64,000 nt of DNA, taken from positions 1-64,000 of the IMG/VR virus record IMGVR_UViG_3300022413_000352. One strand, 5' to 3'. The notes below the pieces were generated by a model. The model was not told the DNA's origin, searched no databases, and worked only from the letters and a program-made list of their open reading frames with translations. A program made the position numbers and the translations under genes. Positions within the stretch are counted from its first letter, which is position 1. Each line of letters starts with the position of its first letter. This document shows positions 48,743 to 56,753 of this stretch, piece after piece. The stretch is from a virus.

Positions 48743-49992
48743 TGCACCGCACTGTTATTGCGCTCATTCTGTTAGCTCTCAGCGCTCATGCCGTGGTTGC
48801 TCAAACCATATTCGAGGAAGGGCTTAACGCCAACCTATCAGGCATAAGCGTGACACACAATCCCAATTACTTCAGGGGATCGCTAAACTTCGACCCGATC
48901 CTACCCCCAAACCGCACCACATTATTTCGCGGGCGGGCAGAGTCCGGTGATTTTTGTAACTTCGATTTAGTGGCGACGATGTTCCAAGAATTCGCTGAGC
49001 TGCCCGGTTTGCTGATTGAGCTGTTGCCGCTGATTATTGCGGGGATCGGCATCCACTTTCTATGCGCCACGTTCCCAGAGCAGTGCTCGTTGATGAAGGA
49101 TATTAAGAACTACGCCAATCTCGTTTTACGGTTTCAACGGGCTAGTTGTAATGAAGTAGTCGAGTCTGCGATGTATGGCGGAGTTGAGGCGAGTAACAGT
49201 GCCCTGGGCGAATGTTTCCGTGACGCCGCCCCAGGCGAATCAAGTCAAGCGGTATGGCGTCGCTGTCGTGAAGATCGCGGCGGCTTTATCCCACTACCAA
49301 ATGGCGGTAGAGGAACGGAAGTTGACGTGATTGCCATAATTCTAGAAACGGCTGGCGTTCCCCCTGAAGATGCAGCTCGAATCCAAGGGTATACGGGATC
49401 ATTTACGATCTTCTCCCAGGGTAACGTTTTCTCAACCGCGAAGACTGCCCCAACAGAGTCGGCAATCACTTACTATGCTGCTCGAAAAGAGGAATTTGCC
49501 GAGACGGTGGCTGAATTGGTGTCGGATGCCGTAGGTGGCAATCAACCGTCTGCTGAGCAACTCGCGGGGGTATCCGTTCCTGGTACGCCGTTACCTGTGG
49601 CAGCAATCGACTCTATAGCGGGTGAGCGCAACGCCACGATGCGAGCCTATAAATCTCAGGCATTAGCAGCACAACTGGCACTGGCTAGGTCCAAGTGGGA
49701 CTTGACTGAGGACTTGCACAAGCTTGAGAAAGCGATACAGGCTTCTGAGATCACGCCGGATCAAGCCAAAGTAGCGCACTTGGCACTCGCCAACTTTAAG
49801 CATGAGATTAACCGGTTAGAAGAGCTAAAAAAGATCGTCGATGAGCACTACCGCCCGGCTGTCGAAGGCTTGCTAGAAGCACGGGCGAATCAATTGCTAG
49901 AGGCGACGATCGCATCTGCACAGGTTCAGCCAACGCAGAATTCCGCCAGCCGTTATCCGGATGGTCAAACCTCATTCGGTTACTCACAATAG
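48742..49992 (+). CDS. TraH/PFL_4711-like periplasmic T4SS protein
   Basis: A 416-residue protein with a signal peptide (MHRTVIALILLALSAHAVVA). A 'SGDFCNFDLVATMFQEFAELPGLLIELLPLIIAGIGIHF' stretch and Cys pairs (CSLMKDI, ASCNEVV, ECFRDA, RRCREDRGG) recall TraH and the related PFL_4711 family of integrative elements. The C-terminal half is helical (LTEDLHKLEKAIQASEITPDQAKVAHLAL). The ATG overlaps the TraC stop. In F, TraH helps pilus assembly and retraction. Identity is moderate and based on pattern and place. Confidence 0.55.
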   Translation: MHRTVIALILLALSAHAVVAQTIFEEGLNANLSGISVTHNPNYFRGSLNFDPILPPNRTTLFRGRAESGDFCNFDLVATMFQEFAELPGLLIELLPLIIAGIGIHFLCATFPEQCSLMKDIKNYANLVLRFQRASCNEVVESAMYGGVEASNSALGECFRDAAPGESSQAVWRRCREDRGGFIPLPNGGRGTEVDVIAIILETAGVPPEDAARIQGYTGSFTIFSQGNVFSTAKTAPTESAITYYAARKEEFAETVAELVSDAVGGNQPSAEQLAGVSVPGTPLPVAAIDSIAGERNATMRAYKSQALAAQLALARSKWDLTEDLHKLEKAIQASEITPDQAKVAHLALANFKHEINRLEELKKIVDEHYRPAVEGLLEARANQLLEATIASAQVQPTQNSASRYPDGQTSFGYSQ

Positions 49993-50001
49993 GTTAACAC
50001 T

Positions 50002-50442
50002 ATGTTTATATTCCCGTTAACCCTATCAGAGGCAAGCGGCACCTTCGTTGGGCTGGAAGCCCAGGCACTGATTCGTTCAGCCCTTGGACCTGCACCGGCC
50101 CTAGTAATCTTATCGGGTGCGGCATTTATCGGGCTTGGAATGATACGGGGGCACCGTCGGCTAGTTGATCTTGCGTTTTATCTGTTCGCCAGTTTACTCA
50201 CGCTCTCTTTGATATGGCCCGCATCGTCTTCCGTTTCCCCCTCAGATGTGCAATCACAAGCAGCGTCAGGGCAAGCCATTCAAGACGCATCGGGTTTGCT
50301 ACCAGGGCGAGCGGGGTTACAAATTCCAAGGGTAGAGGTGGAATTGCTGCGGGCCATATCGGGTATGTGGGTAAACGTTGCCAGAGCAATTAACAGCGAC
50401 GGGGATCGCCCCTTCAGTGAAGTTGCCCGATCTCGTGGTTGA
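50002..50442 (+). CDS. TraG_N/VirB6-like protein, N-terminal part
   Basis: A 146-residue protein with hydrophobic segments (PAPALVILSGAAFIGLGMIR, VDLAFYLFASLLTLSLIWP). The C-terminal half (RVEVELLRAISGMWVNVARAINS) continues in sense into the next gene, which starts within its stop codon. Together they resemble the N-terminal membrane domain of TraG/VirB6-like proteins. The split into two frames appears genuine because both halves have starts, and coupling is by TGATG. Confidence 0.6.
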   Translation: MFIFPLTLSEASGTFVGLEAQALIRSALGPAPALVILSGAAFIGLGMIRGHRRLVDLAFYLFASLLTLSLIWPASSSVSPSDVQSQAASGQAIQDASGLLPGRAGLQIPRVEVELLRAISGMWVNVARAINSDGDRPFSEVARSRG

Positions 50443-51395
50443 TGCGTCAAGGCTTGTCTGGGGAGGCAACGGCACTTATTCGGGAATGGACATCAGCGTG
50501 CGTGATGCCAGCTCGCAAACGACTCTTAGACAGAGGCGGCGGTGCCAACTCAGAAGAGTTGCTGCCGTTCCCTGGTAGCGCCTTGCATGGCGTCATGGGC
50601 GATATCACCGTGCAAATGGGCAATGACTTTATCCTGTGTGGTCCCCAATCGGATGTGATCATGACGGTGGCGAGAACTGAAGTCGAAGGATTCTTGTCAC
50701 CCGGCGGAAACAGTATGAGCCAGATATGGTCATCAGAGCTTAGTATTGCCCCGGCTGAAGTGGTGAAGTTTCTCATCATGCGGGAGGTAAGAAGAGCCAG
50801 TGGGCCAGAAATACAACCCGTATCATTAACGGGGCTCTATGCGACCATGCGTGTCATCACATCGATGAGCGGCGGGATCAAGGATGCAGCGATCGGCACA
50901 TTAAATTTACAAGGCGGCGATGTCTTAGCTGGATTAGGTAGCGCGTTGACAGGTGGGGTATCGAGTGCCGTATCTGATCTCGCGGTTTCAGTCCAGGCTC
51001 TAGTTGGAAAAGCACTATTTGTCACTAAGTTTAGCAGTGACATTGTGGGCGTTTTGCAGGCGGTGATCTTGGCTGTTTTCCCATTTGTGGCGCTAGTGGC
51101 TCTAACCCCCGGCAAGCATATCCTTACACTGGTTTCCTACGTTTATTTGCTTGTGGCGATTTACTCAATGCCGTTTGCATGGGCACTTGTAGATCTGCTC
51201 TCTGATATCGCGCTGTCGCAAGCTGGTAGCCTTACCCTTGTTACGAACCCAGTAGTAACCCTTGAAGCAATGGCATCCGCGTTAATCATTGTTACGATAG
51301 GGACTTGGGTTGCCCTGTTCGGTTTAGCGTTTGCGATTCTACTGCCTATTGCTGGCGGGGCTTCTATGGTAATTCGTGGTGCAAGAGGAGTGTAA
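50442..51395 (+). CDS. TraG_N/VirB6-like inner membrane protein, main part
   Basis: A 317-residue protein. The N-terminal portion (EATALIREWTSACVMPARKRLLDRGG) has the TraG_N-type W...CV.PA pattern. Several hydrophobic helices follow (VVGVLQAVILAVFPFVALVALTPGKHILTLVSYVYLLVAIYSMPFAW, MASALIIVTIGTWVALFGLAFAILLPIAG). This is the mating-channel/VirB6-type component. Its ATG overlaps the previous stop. Unlike F TraG, the large periplasmic C-terminal domain is absent. Confidence 0.65.
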   Translation: MRQGLSGEATALIREWTSACVMPARKRLLDRGGGANSEELLPFPGSALHGVMGDITVQMGNDFILCGPQSDVIMTVARTEVEGFLSPGGNSMSQIWSSELSIAPAEVVKFLIMREVRRASGPEIQPVSLTGLYATMRVITSMSGGIKDAAIGTLNLQGGDVLAGLGSALTGGVSSAVSDLAVSVQALVGKALFVTKFSSDIVGVLQAVILAVFPFVALVALTPGKHILTLVSYVYLLVAIYSMPFAWALVDLLSDIALSQAGSLTLVTNPVVTLEAMASALIIVTIGTWVALFGLAFAILLPIAGGASMVIRGARGV

Positions 51396-51397
51396 AA

Positions 51398-51793
51398 ATG
51401 TTGGAACAAAAAACATTCTACGATAAGAATCACACGGCATGGTTGAACCGCCCCGGACCCGCTAGAGGATTCCCATTATGGTGGTTATTTATCTATGCGT
51501 TCATTCCCGGACAAGTGATCCGCCTGCTACTCAGTCAACCGTTCTGGGTTGGATTGGCGATTTCATCTGTTGTAGCGCTCGCCCTGCTGGTGGTTTGCGC
51601 GTATGTCAGTTTCGCGTGGCGTGTCAACCAAACGTGCCCCGAATGCCAAACTACGAAAACGAGAGGATATACACGATGTTCAGGTTGTGGTTACCCGTCT
51701 TCATGGTCGTCGGATTCGTCACAGCCGCAGACGCGCAAGAGTCCTGTGTATTCGCTGGACACGCGATCCCGTGCACGGTTGAAACGAGTGTAA
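51398..51793 (+). CDS. Membrane protein with zinc ribbon
   Basis: A 131-residue protein, MLEQKTFYDKNHTAWLNRPGPARGF, with two membrane segments (FPLWWLFIYAFIPGQVIRLLL, VGLAISSVVALALLVVCAYV). A CPECQ...CSGCGYP zinc ribbon follows at residues about 80-100. Its last 118 bases overlap the following gene in a different frame. The ribbon lies at the start of that overlap, so the tail is probably real. Role in the T4SS is not known. Confidence 0.55.
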   Translation: MLEQKTFYDKNHTAWLNRPGPARGFPLWWLFIYAFIPGQVIRLLLSQPFWVGLAISSVVALALLVVCAYVSFAWRVNQTCPECQTTKTRGYTRCSGCGYPSSWSSDSSQPQTRKSPVYSLDTRSRARLKRV

Positions 51794-52164
51794 CCACAGG
51801 CGAATCGATTACCCTTGAGCCGATCACTAAAACGGATTGGCAATTCCTTGAGCGTGATATGGCTCGCGACGCCACAGCCTTACACGCTGAACTTTTGAAC
51901 AACACAACGTTAGAGAATGCCAAACGCTATGCGCTATCTGAGATTTACCGACAATACAGGGGCATGCAAGCCATGAAGCTAGCCACCTACGTCCGGGCTC
52001 AGATCATGGCGCAAATGCGGGCTAAGTACGGCGATCTCGATGAGCTTGGGTTGATTGAAGCGGCAGTAATTGAGTCCGGAATGCCCGTTATCAGTGTCCC
52101 CGATTTGGTAAAGACGCTGAAGCCTGGTGATCTCATGCGCGCAGGAGTGCCCAATGGTCAGTAG
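51676..52164 (+). CDS. Exported hypothetical protein in the T4SS cluster
   Basis: A 162-residue protein with a signal peptide (MFRLWLPVFMVVGFVTAADA) and a helical mature domain (RDMARDATALHAELLNNTTLENAKRYALSEIYRQYRGMQAMKLATYVRAQIMAQM). GAGG precedes the ATG. It may be a periplasmic partner of the channel; no family was recognised. It overlaps the upstream zinc-ribbon gene by 118 bases and the transglycosylase by 11. Confidence 0.55.
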   Translation: MFRLWLPVFMVVGFVTAADAQESCVFAGHAIPCTVETSVTTGESITLEPITKTDWQFLERDMARDATALHAELLNNTTLENAKRYALSEIYRQYRGMQAMKLATYVRAQIMAQMRAKYGDLDELGLIEAAVIESGMPVISVPDLVKTLKPGDLMRAGVPNGQ

Positions 52165-52594
52165 CTATGTGATAGCCGCGCTCTTAGCTAGCACGTGTCC
52201 AACCGTACCGCATGAACTTGTCCACGCCATTGTAGCAGTTGAATCCTCAGGCGATCCCTACGTGCTGAATGTTGGCGTTGGGAGTACCTGGAAAGCGTAT
52301 CGCTTCGATGACATTGACGATGCAAAGGTGTTTTTACAGGCGGCGTTGCAAGTTACTCAAAACGTCGATATCGGGTTGATGCAAGTGAATTGGAAGTGGT
52401 GGGGTAAACATATTGGAGTTACGGCTAGCGAGTTACTCGACGTACCCACGAACCTGCGGGTGGGGTGCGATATCCTCAGTCGGGAATTAGCGGGTAAGGG
52501 TCCATTGTGGCAAAGGATTGGGCGTTACCATAGCCGTACGCCATGGCGGAATGAACAGTATGCGTTAAAGGTGATTCATGAGACGATCCGCTAG
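52154..52594 (+). CDS. VirB1-like lytic transglycosylase
   Basis: A 146-residue enzyme. 'HAIVAVESSGDPYVLNV' holds the catalytic Glu of the SLT family (ES.G.p), and 'DIGLMQVNWKWW' the second SLT motif. A weak N-terminal export signal (MVSSYVIAALLASTC) is present. It should open the peptidoglycan for T4SS assembly. AGGAG precedes the ATG at 52154. The same protein could in principle also serve the phage during entry or exit. Confidence 0.85.
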   Translation: MVSSYVIAALLASTCPTVPHELVHAIVAVESSGDPYVLNVGVGSTWKAYRFDDIDDAKVFLQAALQVTQNVDIGLMQVNWKWWGKHIGVTASELLDVPTNLRVGCDILSRELAGKGPLWQRIGRYHSRTPWRNEQYALKVIHETIR

Positions 52595-53558
52595 TCTGTT
52601 AACCCTGATACTGTGCCTATCCAGTAACGCATATGCTCAGTTGGACTTCACCACGCTGATTAATCCCGCGTGTGCTGACTTCAAAGTGTTGGGCAGTTGC
52701 TCTTGTACCAATGTCCTACAGTTTGACCAGGTTTGCACCCGTGTGTCTTACCATCAGCCAAAACTACTTATTGAGACGGTTCCAATCCCCGGTGATACCT
52801 ATTTAGGCGGCATCCTTTCGCCCGCATTGCTTGTCGGACTTGTGACAGCTGGCGAAGCTCTGGCGTTTGCCGGTGGATCGGGTGCTGCACCGCTTGACTC
52901 TGGGCACAACCAACTGAGCTTTAGAGAAGCCCATGTATTCACAATCCCGCCAATCTTCCCGTATGGGTGTAACGCTTGTGATGAACAAGGTGAGCCAGAG
53001 CCGACTACCGTCACCTTAAACTACGCATCCGAATTGGACTTTCCAAACTGGCGTTATTTACCTGACGGAATCGCTCAACCACTGCCAATCGCTGGCTTAT
53101 CTCTCGCCGGTGTTTGGGGTAGTTTGTACCCACGGACGGGTAAATCAGCCCACGATAGTCCCCCGGTTGCTGCTGCATTAATGGCATGGCGAGCTGCAAC
53201 AATCGCCTACAACCCAGCGCCAGGACCAGGAGGTATTGTACCTCATACAGTCCTCCAACCCGCTATTGGCATTCCCCCTGTCTGCTTTCAGTGCGCTAAG
53301 CCAACGCTTTCCAAGTGTGGATTGGTAGGAATGAACCCGTTGCACTGGCAGCTTGAGAAAGTTGAACCACGGGGGCGCAACGTTTTCATTCTATGGGAAA
53401 GGCGCATTTGCTGTGTCGATCCATCCACGGCAGCATGCGGGCTTGCAGGGCTTGCGGTAACTGGTGGGGGTGCTGATAATTTTTGTGACATTCCATATGA
53501 CCCCGTATTCGGTATTGTCCCCGGTATGCCCATAGATATCCCATTCGATGGGCACTAA
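52578..53558 (+). CDS. TraU/PFL_4710-like exported T4SS protein
   Basis: A 326-residue protein with a signal peptide (MRRSASLLTLILCLSSNAYA). The 'INPACADFKVLGSCSCTNVLQFDQVCTRVSYHQPKLLIETVP' stretch resembles the Cys-rich start of TraU and of the TIGR03756/PFL_4710 family (P.C..w.v.G.C......f.C.v..sv...hP). Many further Cys pairs (GCNACDEQG, PPVCFQCAKP, RRICCVDP) suggest disulfide-rich folding. TraU-type proteins are needed for DNA transfer in F-like systems. Moderate confidence in identity. Confidence 0.65.
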   Translation: MRRSASLLTLILCLSSNAYAQLDFTTLINPACADFKVLGSCSCTNVLQFDQVCTRVSYHQPKLLIETVPIPGDTYLGGILSPALLVGLVTAGEALAFAGGSGAAPLDSGHNQLSFREAHVFTIPPIFPYGCNACDEQGEPEPTTVTLNYASELDFPNWRYLPDGIAQPLPIAGLSLAGVWGSLYPRTGKSAHDSPPVAAALMAWRAATIAYNPAPGPGGIVPHTVLQPAIGIPPVCFQCAKPTLSKCGLVGMNPLHWQLEKVEPRGRNVFILWERRICCVDPSTAACGLAGLAVTGGGADNFCDIPYDPVFGIVPGMPIDIPFDGH

Positions 53559-53901
53559 TGTGAACCCAATACAAGCCATATTCACAGAGAAATACAGCCA
53601 CCTAGTAGCTCTCTCAGGCGCACGACTCACGCTGCTTATCCCTTACCTGTGGTTCTTGTTACTTGTGGTTATCGTCGGTGGATACGAGGGCAATGACTGG
53701 CGCAGACAACGACTTTATGCGGGCTACTACCGCTTGATCTTAGCCACTGCCACCATACTCTTTGTGGGTATGCTAGTCGCACTCGGAGCATGGTTAATTA
53801 TGCCCAGTCTGATGCAGCCACACATAACAGCCATTGGCTTAGCTGTAATCGGGTTTGCACTCGGTTGGACAGCAATGGCTGGGCGTCCGGTAATGAGGTA
53901 A
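53548..53901 (+). CDS. Small membrane protein upstream of the coupling protein
   Basis: A 117-residue protein with three hydrophobic segments (LTLLIPYLWFLLLVVIVGGY, LILATATILFVGMLVALGAWLIM, ITAIGLAVIGFALGWTAM) and a basic loop (GNDWRRQRLYAGYY). It starts inside the TraU-like gene by 11 bases and ends three bases before the VirD4 gene. A partner or membrane anchor of the coupling protein is possible; no family was recognised. Confidence 0.55.
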   Translation: MGTNVNPIQAIFTEKYSHLVALSGARLTLLIPYLWFLLLVVIVGGYEGNDWRRQRLYAGYYRLILATATILFVGMLVALGAWLIMPSLMQPHITAIGLAVIGFALGWTAMAGRPVMR

Positions 53902-53903
53902 AA

Positions 53904-55691
53904 ATGTCCATTACAATCCCGTTTCCCAATCGTCAACTGTTAATCGAGTTTGGCTTTATCATTGCAGTGTGTGCGATCGCATTCATAGTTGTACTGCCGA
54001 TGCTCGATGTCTTTCCTTACGGACATGCATTCTTCATTGCTTGGCTATTCTGGAGAGCACACTGGGTCGCTAAACAACTACTGATGCGCGGTAGCTGGAT
54101 GAACCCGCAATCAGCCAAACCGTTACCCGTTAAACCCAACCCAAATGGCATTGTACTCGGCGATGGTTTTACTTGGACAGGTGACCACGTGGACGCTATT
54201 CAGCGCTATGTGCATGTCGCCAAATCGCTACCACAAGATGATGGTAAGCGCGGTGGATCGCCTGCGATTCACGGCTGCGGTTCTCACCGCGATCGCTCAG
54301 TCATTTTGCCCTATGAACGGCTGCGTAGTCACGTGGCTATTGAGGGCTCAACCCAGAGCGGAAAGACGGTGCTACTCGCCAACATGATTAGCCAAGCCAT
54401 TGCGATTAACCAGGGTGCGGTAGTTATCATGGATCCAAAAGGTAGCGATCAGCTCTACTACACGGCAAAGGCAATGGCTGAACGCTGTGGGCGCAAGTTC
54501 GCGTTAATTCGCCCGCGAACACCCTTGCTTAGTTCTCGGTTTAACGTGTTATCGTCATGCGAGGAAGCTGTTGATATGCCGGGGCGGTTGCGCCCGATCT
54601 TCCCTGAAGGCCGTGAAGCGTATTTCAAGGAAGAACCGTTATCCATTTGGCTGAGAGTCGCTGCTATGCACAAGGCGCTGGGGATCACATGGGATATTCG
54701 CGATATCCATAACGCCGTGATGGATTTAGACACGCTACGCTGGACACTGGCGCAGTATATGGCGCTCAAAGGCATTGGCTTTAGAGGATTACGCCGTACA
54801 GATATGCCCGACGTTGATATGCTGAAAAATAAGTATGTCGAGATGGGAAAAGACGATCCGTTAATTCCCGGTATTCTGCGGCCGCTAACCCGTAAACAAG
54901 AAACTCATCAAGAGCGCTGCGGCAACTTAGACGTCGCGCTTAGTGGTGTGGTGGACATCGAGCACGCTGAAATATTTGGAGCACAAGACGCACTCACTTG
55001 GCGGGACATTGACGAGGGCAACATGGTTGTAATCTTTCGCACCGATTCACTCGTCACCCAACAGATCGGGCGCAACATCGCGTCTCTGTTCTTCCAGGAT
55101 TTCATGGGCTATATGGGGCTGCGGTACCTCACGAGCGGAACCAGTCGTATTCCAATTACAATGTTCGTTGATGAAGTTGGCGAGATCGTTTATCCCGACT
55201 TTCGGCAAGCAATCAATAAGGTGGGTGAGGCCGGTGGGCGTCTTATCCTCACATGGCAAACTAAATCCGATCTGGATGCCACGCTTGGGAAGTTCCAGGC
55301 GGATGTGATCCGGGCGAATTGTCAATCGCGGATCACCATGCGGATTGCGGATGATGAGACCGCCGATATTCTATCGAGACAATCACCTAAAGTTCGAGTA
55401 ACTCGGCTTACAGGTAACCGATCCATGTTGATGGGATCAAACTCTGGTAAGGGTATATCTGTCGAGCACGAGGATGTGCCTCTACTCGAAGCAAACATTT
55501 TACAAGGGCAACAGGTAGGGCAAGGATTCTTCAGATTAGATGGATCGCTATTCCATTTTAATATTCCATTTTCTGAAAGTGAGGTACCCAATGACTCAAC
55601 GCCTACTAATAGTTTTAGTTACTCTATTTGTACTCAGTGCTTGCAGTGGCTCAGGTGGTTTGGACGATCAAGACTTTCCTCAAACTCGTGA
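53904..55691 (+). CDS. VirD4/TraD-type coupling ATPase
   Basis: A 595-residue protein with N-terminal membrane segments (FGFIIAVCAIAFIVVLPML, FFIAWLFWRAHWVAKQLL). Walker A is 'VAIEGSTQSGKTVLLA' (about residue 147), followed by VIMDPKGSDQLYY, and Walker B is 'TMFVDEVGEIV' (about 417). The C-terminal part has 'RLILTWQTKSDLDATLGKFQADVIRANCQSRITMRIADDET'. These are the T4CP hallmarks. It should bring DNA or protein substrates to the T4SS, implying substrate transfer and not only pilus formation. GAGGTAAAA precedes the ATG. The end overlaps the lipoprotein gene by 101 bases. Confidence 0.9.
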   Translation: MSITIPFPNRQLLIEFGFIIAVCAIAFIVVLPMLDVFPYGHAFFIAWLFWRAHWVAKQLLMRGSWMNPQSAKPLPVKPNPNGIVLGDGFTWTGDHVDAIQRYVHVAKSLPQDDGKRGGSPAIHGCGSHRDRSVILPYERLRSHVAIEGSTQSGKTVLLANMISQAIAINQGAVVIMDPKGSDQLYYTAKAMAERCGRKFALIRPRTPLLSSRFNVLSSCEEAVDMPGRLRPIFPEGREAYFKEEPLSIWLRVAAMHKALGITWDIRDIHNAVMDLDTLRWTLAQYMALKGIGFRGLRRTDMPDVDMLKNKYVEMGKDDPLIPGILRPLTRKQETHQERCGNLDVALSGVVDIEHAEIFGAQDALTWRDIDEGNMVVIFRTDSLVTQQIGRNIASLFFQDFMGYMGLRYLTSGTSRIPITMFVDEVGEIVYPDFRQAINKVGEAGGRLILTWQTKSDLDATLGKFQADVIRANCQSRITMRIADDETADILSRQSPKVRVTRLTGNRSMLMGSNSGKGISVEHEDVPLLEANILQGQQVGQGFFRLDGSLFHFNIPFSESEVPNDSTPTNSFSYSICTQCLQWLRWFGRSRLSSNS

Positions 55692-55986
55692 GCAAGAGTT
55701 TGCTGAGGAAGCGCTGTTTCGTGCGCTGGATCGGGTTGAAGTAAGTTGCGAAGTTGTAAGCTGTCACGGTGATGGAATTCATACAGAAGTGGTTGATCTT
55801 GTTTTCAACAATATCAATGCGACGTGCCAGCAACGCTGCATGCGAGTCGAAGTCGCCGGAGAAGAGCCGCGACACTATTATGCATGGTTGGTGTGGCGGC
55901 GGATTCCAAATACCTGCTACCACGCTGAAAAGTATGAGGTTCTGTTGATGAAAGAAGTACCTGTAATCTGTGTCGAAACACACTGA
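55591..55986 (+). CDS. Lipoprotein at the end of the T4SS cluster
   Basis: A 131-residue protein with a lipoprotein signal (MTQRLLIVLVTLFVLSAC). The mature part has paired Cys (SCEVVSC, TCQQRC) and a 'YYAWLVWRR' motif, then ends near VICVE. The lipoprotein at 36883-37263 shares this order, which points to duplication. It may be a VirB7-type, entry-exclusion or superinfection-exclusion lipoprotein; none of these is proven. It overlaps the coupling protein gene and ends nine bases from the convergent phage gene. Confidence 0.6.
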   Translation: MTQRLLIVLVTLFVLSACSGSGGLDDQDFPQTREQEFAEEALFRALDRVEVSCEVVSCHGDGIHTEVVDLVFNNINATCQQRCMRVEVAGEEPRHYYAWLVWRRIPNTCYHAEKYEVLLMKEVPVICVETH

Positions 55987-55994
55987 GATGGTAT

Positions 55995-56483
55995 TTATCT
56001 ATGATAATGATCATAATGCGGGGGATCAATATAGTCGGGTTCTTTTACTTTTGGGTTTGGGTACAGAGGATGGATTATAGTATCTTTAGTAGTTTTTTGA
56101 TTAGCAGGCTTTACATTGATTTTTGGTAACTTATAATACGGATCGTATTCCTCAATACGAAAGGGTCTATTTATTATTCTCGGTTTATAAGTCTCAAGGT
56201 GGAACTCTTTCTGCTTAACTTGTATTTCAGTTACAGCTTTTAACACATCATATTGGAATTCATCCACTTTATCAGCCAACCGGTTGACTTGATGATTCAG
56301 CCTTGCGATAGCATTACGAAGTTCAACGATCTCATGCGTTCGCACTGCCCCAGCGTGTGGCTGTAAATTGTGATTTTGCAGTAGTATCCAAGTAGCGGTG
56401 AGGGGTAACCCTAAGATTGGAAGAAGCCAGCCGACAAGTGATTTCCAACTAACCGGGGAATTCCCGCCGCCGGTAGCAACCAT
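55995..56483 (-). CDS. Membrane-anchored coiled-coil protein
   Basis: A 162-residue protein with one N-terminal hydrophobic segment (SWKSLVGWLLPILGLPLTATWILLQ), then a coiled coil (HEIVELRNAIARLNHQVNRLADKVDEFQYDVLKAVTEI). A Pro/Tyr/Lys-rich tail follows (PNPKVKEPDYIDPPHYDHYHR). It faces the T4SS cluster head-on and is the last gene of the head module. The architecture recalls inner-membrane spanins or tail anchors. Function unknown. Confidence 0.55.
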   Translation of the reverse strand: MVATGGGNSPVSWKSLVGWLLPILGLPLTATWILLQNHNLQPHAGAVRTHEIVELRNAIARLNHQVNRLADKVDEFQYDVLKAVTEIQVKQKEFHLETYKPRIINRPFRIEEYDPYYKLPKINVKPANQKTTKDTIIHPLYPNPKVKEPDYIDPPHYDHYHR

Positions 56484-56501
56484 ACGGCTACCTCCAACTG
56501 T

Positions 56502-56753
56502 TTAAGATGTATCTTGAACGCTGAAAACGACCCAACCCCCTTGTTCATAGAGGGGTACATCATGTTCGGGAATCAATACAAAGCCGCGCCCTTGCCCGAC
56601 GCGCTCACGATATGCCGCGAGTGACTTGGTATCGGTGTAGCTGATTAGAGTTTTACTGTCCATGTCCCCATAGTAAGCGGGATCAGCACTTTCAGACTTT
56701 GGGCACCAAATAGACGCGATTTGCTCTTCTAGGCTGAGTTTCGCTGGCTCCAT
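56502..56753 (-). CDS. Small hypothetical head-region protein
   Basis: An 83-residue protein starting MEPAKLSLEEQIASIWCPKSESADPAYYGDMDSKTLISYTDTKSLAAYRERVGQG. The ATG at 56753 follows GGGAGAT, so the longer frame is not used. The N-terminus contains a helix with a single Cys, and the C-terminal half is beta-like (FVLIPEHDVPLYEQGGWVVFSV). It overlaps the upstream gene by 25 bases. A head-completion role is inferred from its position only. Confidence 0.5.
   Translation of the reverse strand: MEPAKLSLEEQIASIWCPKSESADPAYYGDMDSKTLISYTDTKSLAAYRERVGQGRGFVLIPEHDVPLYEQGGWVVFSVQDTS

Noticed and set aside
42109-55986. Interpretation of the T4SS cluster as a chromosomal or plasmid contaminant
   Set aside because: Both edges abut phage genes within tens of bases to about 150 bases, without an insertion sequence, repeat or tRNA. 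A paralogous lipoprotein lies in the phage early region. Misassembly still cannot be fully excluded without reads.
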